Shown here piece after piece: positions 58,100 to 64,000 of a DNA stretch of 64,000 nucleotides. The notes beneath the pieces were generated by a model. The model worked only from the letters and a program-made list of their open reading frames with translations. It was not told the DNA's origin and did not search any database. This stretch comes from G963675935 sp963803125 (GTDB lineage Bacteria; Planctomycetota; Planctomycetia; Pirellulales; Thermoguttaceae), in assembly GCA_963803125.1 (NCBI GenBank), contig CAWDLR010000004.1:434001-498000 (forward strand), given 5' to 3'. A program made the translations under genes and the position numbers. Position 1 is the stretch's first letter. Each line of letters begins with the position of its first letter.

Positions 58100-59809
58100 A
58101 TGGCGTTGTCGCTTCGTTGCCCCCACTGCGGCAAGGCGTACGTACTGCGGTCGGAACTGGCGGGCAGGCGGGTCCGCTGCCGTCAATGCCAGAAGGAGTT
58201 CATTATACCGGCCGCCAAGCCGGACGACGGCGAGGAGGAGCCGATCCTGCTGAGTCTGGCCGAGCCCGAGCCGCCGGCGGCGGCGGGCACGTTTCCCGGC
58301 TTCAATCAAGCTCTGGCCAGCGGACCGGCGCTCAGCCCGCCCGGTCAGGAGGAGATGTTGGCGGTGGGGACAACCTTGCCGTTGCGGGGAGAAGCGGTTC
58401 TTGCTCCCGTCGCGGTGCGGCGGCGGTCGCAGGCCGGCAATTCGCTCTGGCGACAGTGGTTGGAGCGACTGCTGGAACGCAAATTGACGGCGGCGGTGGC
58501 GGTCACGTCGCTGGGGCTGCTGTTTGTTTTCATTCTCTTGTCCTTTGCCGCCGGTCTGTCCTGGCTGTTCGTCATTCCGGTTTTCGTGGGCGGCGGACTT
58601 GTGGTCATTGGGATGTTGCTCCCGCTTCCCAAGCGGCGCAGGCGTCAGGGCCCTTGGCTCGATCCGGCGGCCGCACGGCTGGCAATCGGCGGCGGCGTAT
58701 TCGGGCTGCTGTTCGCTTTTCTCTACGGCGTCTTGGTCGCGGCAGCGCAGTGCGGCTACCCGATTCCGCGCGCTGGGCATGTCGCACGAGAGTGCAATCA
58801 TCCTCGTTATCGGCCTTCTCTGGGCCATCGGCGTGTGCTTCGCGGCGTGCGGTTTGGTGCTGTTGGTTGCGGCGGTTTGGAGTTTCGGCCGCCAGTACGG
58901 TTTCGTGCGCGTCTTCAATTGTCTCTATCTGGGCGCATCACCGGTGGTCCTGCTGGTGCTCTGCGTGGGCGGACTGGCGAGCGGCTGGAGACACAAGGGA
59001 CCGACGATCGCCTATCATCCGCCGCCGTTGCAGGCGGACCGCGACGGGAGTATGGCGCCCGGCTGGCTGCCGAACCAGACGCCTTCCGATTCCGGTCGGA
59101 TGAACCCGGGTGTCGATCCGATGTGGCCGGACGCGGGCCACGAACTTCCCAGGGCGGGGCGAATGCAGGCGGGACCCTTCGGGCCGGTCGTGATGGGCCG
59201 CTCCGATCTGTCGCCGGCGCTGCGGAATCCAAACGATCCCGAGTTCTATCGCACGGCCCTTGCCGAGTTGCGCTCGGCCGACCTCAACCATCGCCGGGCT
59301 GCCGTCGCGCAGATCATCCGCGCCCAGCCAAAAGAACTGAGAGAGGAGATCGCCAAGGCCCTGGAGGCCCTGATGGACGATCCCGACGAAATACTCAGAA
59401 CCGAGAGCCTGATGGCGCTCGACGCCTGGAGCGCGGACGTCGTGCCGATTGCGATCCATGCGACGGGCGACGCGAGCGTCTTCGTCCGCAATTCGGCACT
59501 CGGCATTCTCGAACGTCGCAAGGATCCCGCGCGATCGAATCGCTGGTGGTTTTGCTGTCGGATTCCAGGGACGGCCGCGCGGCGCACTGCCTCGAACAGA
59601 TGGGCCCCGAGGTCGAAGACGCCTTACTGGCGCGTTACGACGGCAGCAACCAGCAGGGCAGGCAGATGATTATCCAGGTTTTGGGGGTCGTTGCGACGGA
59701 GAAGGGGATCGCCAAGCTCCGCGAGATTGCCGCCGATAAGCGCGATTTTGCCTCGGCGGCTCTGGCGCGAATGATGCTTCGCAGGCGAGGCGTGAGCGTT
59801 AGGGATTAG
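58100..59809 (+). CDS. Zinc-ribbon, membrane and HEAT-repeat protein (two frameshifts)
   Basis: The N-terminus has a CxxC-x16-CxxC zinc ribbon (C7, C10, C27, C30) in LRCPHCGKAYVLRSELAGRR. A linker follows, then four or five TM helices (VAVTSLGLLFVFILLSF, WLFVIPVFVGGGLVVIGMLL and others). The C-terminal ~200 residues look like HEAT-type helical repeats (YRTALAELRSADLNHRRAAV; ALEALMDDPDEILRTESLMA). The coding frame changes at about 58764 and back at about 59526, as if one base was gained and one lost. Between them the 58524-59669 frame is the coding one. Corrected length is about 569 residues. Unknown function; zinc-ribbon-plus-membrane proteins are common in planctomycetes. Confidence 0.72.
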   Translation: MALSLRCPHCGKAYVLRSELAGRRVRCRQCQKEFIIPAAKPDDGEEEPILLSLAEPEPPAAAGTFPGFNQALASGPALSPPGQEEMLAVGTTLPLRGEAVLAPVAVRRRSQAGNSLWRQWLERLLERKLTAAVAVTSLGLLFVFILLSFAAGLSWLFVIPVFVGGGLVVIGMLLPLPKRRRRQGPWLDPAAARLAIGGGVFGLLFAFLYGVLVAAAQCGYPIPRAGHVARECNHPRYRPSLGHRRVLRGVRFGAVGCGGLEFRPPVRFRARLQLSLSGRITGGPAGALRGRTGERLETQGTDDRLSSAAVAGGPRREYGARLAAEPDAFRFRSDEPGCRSDVAGRGPRTSQGGANAGGTLRAGRDGPLRSVAGAAESKRSRVLSHGPCRVALGRPQPSPGCRRADHPRPAKRTERGDRQGPGGPDGRSRRNTQNREPDGARRLERGRRADCDPCDGRRERLRPQFGTRHSRTSQGSRAIESLVVLLSDSRDGRAAHCLEQMGPEVEDALLARYDGSNQQGRQMIIQVLGVVATEKGIAKLREIAADKRDFASAALARMMLRRRGVSVRD

Positions 59810-60672
59810 CCTCTGCTGGCGCGGCGGCCTGCCGCGTTTTTGGCGATCAGGCCGGCGACGTAGCCGCCCTTGAAGCCGGCGTCGATGTTGACCACGGTGA
59901 CGTTCGAGGCGCAACTGTTGAGCATCCCCAACAGGGCGGCAATGCCGCCGAAGCTGGCGCCGTAGCCGACGCTGGTAGGCACGGCGATCACCGGGCAGGC
60001 GACGTATCCGCCCACCACGCTCGGCAGCGCCCCTTCCATGCCGGCGATCACCACGACGGCGTCGGCATCCTCCAGCAGAGAAAGATCGGCGGTCAGCCGG
60101 TGCAGCCCGGCCACGCCAACGTCCGCAATCAGCGTCACCTCGGCCCCGGTCCACAGGGCCGTCTCGCGGGCCTCCTCGGCCACCGGCTGGTCGCTGGTGC
60201 CGGCAGTGACGATCACGACTTTTCCGCGCGGGGCGTTAGAAGAAGCCGGAAGATCCAAGGGGTGAGGCGATTCACTGGGCACTGAAGTGCCCAGCCCTTG
60301 GGGGCCAGTTGCAGTCTGCACGGAAGTGCCCAGCCCTTGGCGGTCGATGCGAAGCGTCCGGCCCACGGCGTTGTAACGAGCGGCGGGAAACTTCGGCAGC
60401 AGCTCGGCGGCCTGCTCCGCCGACACGCGGGTTGCCAGCACGCCGCCGCCGTGCTCGAGCATTGCCGTAAAGAGTTTCTCCAAGACCGGCACCGTTTTGC
60501 CCGGGGCAAAAATCACCTCGGGAAAACCGCAGCGCCGCGGGCGGTCGAGGTCCAACTTCGCCTCGTCCAGGTCGGCCACCATCGAACGCGCAACGCTGCC
60601 GGCAAAATCATCGAGCGACAAATCGCCCGCCAGCAAACGTTCGCCCAGCCGTCTTAAATTCTCCGCCGACAT
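59806..60672 (-). CDS. larB: Nickel-pincer cofactor biosynthesis protein LarB, with repeat insertion
   Basis: The 288-residue protein starts MSAENLRRLGERLLAGDLSL. It has GFPEVIFAPGKT and the PurE-like C-terminal domain (VVIVTAGTSDQPVAEEARET, then GMEGALPSVVGGYVACPVIA, PTSVGYGASFGG and NIDAGFKGGYVAG). LarB carboxylates and hydrolyses nicotinic acid adenine dinucleotide for the nickel-pincer cofactor of lactate racemase-like enzymes. Residues of about 111-135 (QGLGTSVQTATGPQGLGTSV) are translated from a repeat pair in the linker between domains. No larC, larE or larA is in the window. It converges with the zinc-ribbon gene, overlapping by 4 bp. Confidence 0.92.
   Translation of the reverse strand: MSAENLRRLGERLLAGDLSLDDFAGSVARSMVADLDEAKLDLDRPRRCGFPEVIFAPGKTVPVLEKLFTAMLEHGGGVLATRVSAEQAAELLPKFPAARYNAVGRTLRIDRQGLGTSVQTATGPQGLGTSVPSESPHPLDLPASSNAPRGKVVIVTAGTSDQPVAEEARETALWTGAEVTLIADVGVAGLHRLTADLSLLEDADAVVVIAGMEGALPSVVGGYVACPVIAVPTSVGYGASFGGIAALLGMLNSCASNVTVVNIDAGFKGGYVAGLIAKNAAGRRASRG
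60270..60343. repeat. In-frame GAAGTGCCCAGCCC repeat inside larB
   Basis: GAAGTGCCCAGCCCTTGG occurs twice (60284-60301 and 60323-60340), the first preceded by the palindrome GGGCACTGAAGTGCCC. The block encodes two GLGTSV units. Confidence 0.85.
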
Positions 60673-60726
60673 GTCATTATCGTAGGGGGCAGCCCCCGGC
60701 GTGTCAATTCACCGCCGCTACGAACC

Positions 60727-60753
60727 GTTTAGCCGGCGAGCTTGCTCGCCGCG
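60727..60753. repeat. Single-arm GTTTAGCCGGCGAGC repeat
   Basis: GTTTAGCCGGCGAGCTTGCT then CGCCGCG is one arm of the 25615-25694 family. It lies upstream of larB. Confidence 0.7.
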
Positions 60754-60799
60754 AAAACGGATTGAGAGAGCACGGAAATGCTGGAAAAGCGATCAGCAA

Positions 60800-61006
60800 T
60801 CAGTCGCTTTGCAGCCGATGCAGCGCGGAGAAACTACCGGGCGTCAACAGGTAGTAGATCGCCGTTGAGAAGCTTCGCGGGCCGGCATATCGAGCCGGCA
60901 GGGCCGCGGCCGCGATCGCTTCGTCGCTTCGATAAGTCTCGCGGTAGAATCCACCCTCGGGATGCGGCCGCAGGCCGAGTTGGCGGATGATGCTCTCGGC
61001 GTCCAT
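60800..61006 (-). pseudogene. Truncated cupin (DUF985-like)
   Basis: The 68 residues start MDAESIIRQLGLRPHPEGGF and go YRETYRS, then SFSTAIYYLLTPGSFSALHR, the N-terminal half of DUF985-type cupins. The frame stops right after LHRLQSD, where family members continue with the metal-site WHFY segment. No continuation is visible in other frames; the break borders repeat DNA. Probably non-functional. Confidence 0.65.
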
Positions 61007-61043
61007 GTAGAGTATTCCTTCAGGCGATGCGGCTTTGGGGCGT

Positions 61044-61126
61044 CAGGTAGGTAATGTCGTGCGGAGCGGGGGCGAGCCGCTTCCCTGCGGGGCGCGGCTA
61101 AACGACGATGCGACATTACCTTCCTG
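61044..61126. repeat. CAGGTAGGTAATGTCG inverted repeat enclosing a CGGCTAAAC copy
   Basis: CAGGTAGGTAATGTCG (61044-61059) and CGACATTACCTTCCTG (61111-61126) match in 15 of 16 positions as inverse arms. Inside lies GCTTCCCTGCGGGGCGCGGC then TAAAC (61079-61103), a copy of the transposase-linked repeat. Confidence 0.75.
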
Positions 61127-61338
61127 GCGTGCAACAGCGGCGTCTATTCTCGGGCCATCATATCCCACGTTGGGAGTAGCGTCAATTTCTCCGCTTGCCC
61201 CTTGCCATCCGTTCCCGCGGGTGGTCCAATAGTTGCAAGAGTGAAAGTCGCTGGGCGGCGGCAGCAGGACCTGCGAAACCGCGAGCGGTTTCTCTACCCA
61301 AAATCCCTGAATCCCCAAATCTCCAAATCCCCACGATC

Positions 61339-62490
61339 ATGGACTTTCAATCTCGACGCGATCGGCTTCGCAAGGCGTTTCGCAAGGCGGGGGCCGATGC
61401 CTTATTGGTCACCGATTTTACGAACGTCACCTACTTGACCGGATTTACCGGCGACGACAGTTACCTGTTGGTGCGCCGCGACGGCGAGATCGTGTTGAGC
61501 GATCCGCGGTACGTTACGCAGTTGGACGAAGAGTGTCCGGGGCTGGATTTGCAGATCCGCCCGCCGGGAGTCTCGATGCTCCAGGCGGTGGTGCGGGCGG
61601 TTCGCACCGCCAAGATCGCCAAGCTGGGCATCGAGGGCGATTCGATGACCGTCGGCCTGCACGACCAACTGGCCGAGAAGCTGCCGAAGACGGAGCTGGT
61701 CGCCACCTCGGGCCTGGTCGAGCAACTGCGATTGACAAAGGACGCCGAGGAGATCGAGCGGCTCCGCCGCGCCATCTGGCAAGCGGAGCGGGCGTTCGCG
61801 GTGATCCGCTCGACGTTGCGGCCGGAGATGAGCGAGAAGCAGGTGGCCGACGAACTGGAGCATCAGTTCCGACTGTTCGGCGCGAAGGACGCGGCGTTCC
61901 CCAGCATCATTGCCGTCGGGCCTCGGGGGGCGTTGCCCCATGCGGTGCCTACCAAGAAACGCGTCGGCGATGATGATTTCGTGCTGATCGACTGGGGCGC
62001 CAACGAGGGGCTCTACTGTAGCGACTTGACCCGTGTGCTGGTGACAGGTAAAATCAGCCCCAAATTCGAGCGGATCTACCGGGTCGTACTGGAAGCCCAA
62101 ACCCGGGCGATCGCCGCCATTCGGCCCGGCGCCGTGGGGCACGAGGTCGATAACGTGGCGCGCGCCTTCATTACCAAAGCCGGTTTCGGCCGCCGGTTTC
62201 GCCACGGACTGGGACACGGACTGGGCATGTTGGTTCACGAGGAGCCGCGTTTGGCCGTCAAGAACCAGACCGTGCTGCGGCCGGGAATGGTGGTCACGGT
62301 CGAGCCGGGGATTTACCTGCCCGGCTGGGGCGGCATCCGCATCGAAGACGACGTATTGGTCACCCGCTCCGGCCACGAGGTGCTGACCCACGCGCAAAGG
62401 AGTTGGAGGAGATGGTCGTGGCCTAACCGGGAAATGACGAAATCCGAAGGACGAATGACGAAGGAAGCACGAAATCCGAAATCCGAATGA
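61339..62490 (+). CDS. pepQ: Xaa-Pro aminopeptidase (M24 family), C-terminal frameshift
   Basis: The M24 peptidase starts at the ATG 61339 (MDFQSRRDRLRKAFRKAGAD). It has the metal site residues in LIDWGANEGLYCSDLTRVLV, GLGHGLGMLVHEEP, MVVTVEPGIYLPGWGGIRIE and RIEDDVLVT. It removes N-terminal residues before proline. The end reads LTHAQRSWRRWSW and continues into a low-complexity repeat to 62490. In the neighbouring frame the expected KELEEMVVA and stop (62426) are found, so a base was lost near 62395. Other planctomycetes have this gene just before accB, as here. Confidence 0.9.
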   Translation: MDFQSRRDRLRKAFRKAGADALLVTDFTNVTYLTGFTGDDSYLLVRRDGEIVLSDPRYVTQLDEECPGLDLQIRPPGVSMLQAVVRAVRTAKIAKLGIEGDSMTVGLHDQLAEKLPKTELVATSGLVEQLRLTKDAEEIERLRRAIWQAERAFAVIRSTLRPEMSEKQVADELEHQFRLFGAKDAAFPSIIAVGPRGALPHAVPTKKRVGDDDFVLIDWGANEGLYCSDLTRVLVTGKISPKFERIYRVVLEAQTRAIAAIRPGAVGHEVDNVARAFITKAGFGRRFRHGLGHGLGMLVHEEPRLAVKNQTVLRPGMVVTVEPGIYLPGWGGIRIEDDVLVTRSGHEVLTHAQRSWRRWSWPNREMTKSEGRMTKEARNPKSE

Positions 62491-62645
62491 CGAAGGAATG
62501 ACGAAGTTCGAAGGACGAATGGCGAAGACCCAAGCCCAAAAACCCGAATAACGAAACACACTAACATCGCCGCAACTTCGGATTTCGGATTTCGGCCTTC
62601 GGATTTCCTTCGGCATTCGGATTTCGTCATTCGTCATTACCGCCA
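62437..62645. repeat. Low-complexity ATGACGAA / ATCCGAA repeat with inverse copy
   Basis: GAAATGACGAAATCCGAAGG units lie on the left (62437-62520) and their reverse complement TTCGGATTTCGGATTTCGGC and ATTCGGATTTCGTCATTCGT on the right (62575-62638). It would fold into a very large imperfect hairpin. The first part is translated as the peptidase tail if the frameshift is real. Confidence 0.85.
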
Positions 62646-62670
62646 GTAGCGGTTTTATGCGAGGAGATTC

Positions 62671-63171
62671 ATGAAAGCGCCTGCTGCAACAACTCAGGAC
62701 ATTTTTGATGTCCGCCGAATCCGCCGCCTGATCGAACTGATGGAGGAGCACGACCTTGCCGAGTTGGACGTCCAGCAGGGAGAGGTGCGGATTCAGTTGC
62801 GGCGCGGTTTCACCGCGACGTCTGCGGCCCCGGGCGCCGCGGCGGCCGTGGGCCTCGCCGCGCCGCCGCCCGCGGGTCCGCCGGCGGCCGAGTCCCTCGC
62901 TCCTGCGGCCGCCGAAAGCGACAAAGGGATCACGCTGATCAAGAGCCCGATGGTCGGCACGTTCTATACCGCCCCCGACCCCGACGCCCAGCCGTTTGTC
63001 AAGGTCGGTGACCACATCGGGCCGGAGACGGTGGTCTGCATCGTCGAAGCCATGAAGGTGTTCAATCAGATTCCGGCGGAGGCCGCGGGCCGCGTCATCG
63101 CGGTGCTGGTCGAGAACGGCGCGCCCGTCGAGTTTGGCCAGCCTCTGTTCAAAGTCGACACGCGAGGGTAG
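62671..63171 (+). CDS. accB: Acetyl-CoA carboxylase biotin carboxyl carrier protein
   Basis: The 166-residue BCCP has an N-terminal helical region (FDVRRIRRLIELMEEHDLAE), an Ala/Pro-rich linker (residues 52-88) and a C-terminal biotinyl domain with the biotin Lys in CIVEAMKVFNQI. A GAGGAG site precedes the ATG. It carries carboxybiotin between AccC and the carboxyltransferase. accC starts 2 bp after its stop. Confidence 0.96.
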   Translation: MKAPAATTQDIFDVRRIRRLIELMEEHDLAELDVQQGEVRIQLRRGFTATSAAPGAAAAVGLAAPPPAGPPAAESLAPAAAESDKGITLIKSPMVGTFYTAPDPDAQPFVKVGDHIGPETVVCIVEAMKVFNQIPAEAAGRVIAVLVENGAPVEFGQPLFKVDTRG

Positions 63172-63173
63172 CC

Positions 63174-64000
63174 GTGTTCAAGCGAATCCTGGTTGCCAAT
63201 CGCGGTGAAATCGCGCTGCGCATTTTTCGGGCCTGCCGCGAGTTGGGCGTCGAGACCGTTGCTGTTTTCAGCGAGGCGGATCGCGGCGCCGCCTATCTGG
63301 GCATGGCCGACGAGGCCTACTGCATCGGTCCGCCCAAGGCGGCCGACAGCTACCTGAAGATCGATCGGGTGATCAGCGCCGCCGAGATCGGCAACGTGCA
63401 GGCGATCCATCCGGGCTACGGTTTTCTGGCCGAGAATGCGCATTTCGCCGAAATTTGCCGCAGTTGCGAGATCGAGTTCATCGGCCCCAACCATGAGGCG
63501 ATGGCGCTTTTGGGCGACAAGAACGCCGCGCGAAAGCTGGCCCGTGAAGTCAACGTTCCCACCGTGCCCGGCAGCGAGGGCCTGATTCGCGACGAGGCCC
63601 ACGCGGTGTCGTTGGCCCATCAGTTCGGCTTTCCGGTGTTGATCAAGGCGGCGGCGGGGGGCGGCGGGCGGGGCATGCGCGTCGCGCTGAACGATTTGGC
63701 CCTGAAGTCCGCCTTGCAGCAGGCCCAGGCCGAGGCCGAGGCCGCCTTCGGCAACGGCAACGTCTATCTGGAAAAGTACATCGAGAAGCCCCGCCACGTC
63801 GAGGTGCAGGTGATCGCCGACACGCACGGCAATGCGCTTCATCTCTGGGAGCGGGATTGCACCATGCAGCGGCGGCACCAGAAGCTGATCGAGGAGAGCC
63901 CCGGCCCGTGCCTCGATCCGGCCACCCGCACGGCGATGTGCGATGCGGCCGTCCGCCTGGTCCGCGCCGCCAACTACACCAACGCCGGCACGGTCGAATT
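63174..64000 (+). CDS. accC: Acetyl-CoA carboxylase biotin carboxylase (partial)
   Basis: A GTG start at 63174 opens VFKRILVANRGEIALRIFRA, the canonical N-terminus, and the frame runs off the right edge (275 codons visible). KAAAGGGGRGMRVALN (the ATP-binding glycine loop) and HVEVQVIADTHGNALHLWER (active site) are present. It carboxylates biotin on AccB using ATP and bicarbonate. Coupled to accB. Confidence 0.96.
   Translation, partial: MFKRILVANRGEIALRIFRACRELGVETVAVFSEADRGAAYLGMADEAYCIGPPKAADSYLKIDRVISAAEIGNVQAIHPGYGFLAENAHFAEICRSCEIEFIGPNHEAMALLGDKNAARKLAREVNVPTVPGSEGLIRDEAHAVSLAHQFGFPVLIKAAAGGGGRGMRVALNDLALKSALQQAQAEAEAAFGNGNVYLEKYIEKPRHVEVQVIADTHGNALHLWERDCTMQRRHQKLIEESPGPCLDPATRTAMCDAAVRLVRAANYTNAGTVE

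Overview
The window reads as a GC-rich planctomycete chromosome fragment, most likely from the Pirellulales side of the phylum. The clues are a YTV-repeat Cys-rich surface protein (34286-35503), a short Lys-rich 'small basic protein' of the planctomycete/verrucomicrobial type (20007-20291), a BlaI/M56 regulator-peptidase pair, a large Hanks-type kinase with TIGR03067-like domains next to an ECF sigma factor, and several FSLRSM-type membrane proteins. I see no rRNA, tRNA, CRISPR array or prophage.

Layout. 1-6000: end of a hydrolase-like gene, two unknown membrane proteins, then blaI-like repressor plus M56 peptidase fused to a secretin-like tail. 6163-9946 (minus): hydC-hydB-hydA, a translationally coupled NADH-linked [FeFe] hydrogenase. 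10361-12041: a cytochrome c'-like protein, a 32-residue basic microprotein and a frameshifted FabZ-like dehydratase. 12176-16701 (minus): UroD-family protein, a REP-associated Y1 transposase bracketed by its presumed repeat, and a sodium/solute symporter with a small membrane partner. 16993-18914 (minus): glnK and amtB behind a sigma-54 promoter. 19199-23729: PduO adenosyltransferase, small basic protein and an mlaEFD lipid-transport operon. 24196-30083: NarL-type response regulator, ECF sigma factor and giant kinase. 30240-36914: amino-acid permease, CBS/degenerate-GGDEF protein, broken lipoate ligase, YTV protein, BRCT-MerR-TPR protein. 37063-43361: VapBC-like remnant, two serine beta-lactamase-fold hydrolases around an OPT transporter. 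43580-50388: dipeptide epimerase, then a carbon-storage/pentose-phosphate block (gnd-zwf converging on rpiB-glgP). 50780-57705 (minus): two-gene glycoside hydrolase operon, NAD(P)HX dehydratase and a hypothetical. 58100-64000: zinc-ribbon/HEAT protein, larB, truncated cupin, Xaa-Pro peptidase, accB and the start of accC.

The most unusual property is the density of dispersed repeats. At least nine sequence-unrelated families of short inverted repeats are present, many of them 71-72 bp with the same two-arm plan, plus low-complexity repeats such as runs of CAGTCGG or CAGTGGC. They fill nearly every intergenic gap and also sit in frame inside at least seven open reading frames (HydA, ECF sigma factor, kinase, GH36-like hydrolase, NAD(P)HX dehydratase, LarB and a hypothetical). 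One family flanks a Y1/RAYT transposase gene. I regard this repeat system, and its tolerance inside proteins, as the main thing worth following up.

Caution: seven genes carry apparent single-base frameshifts (nine events). That many in 64 kb suggests sequencing or assembly indels as much as true pseudogenes.
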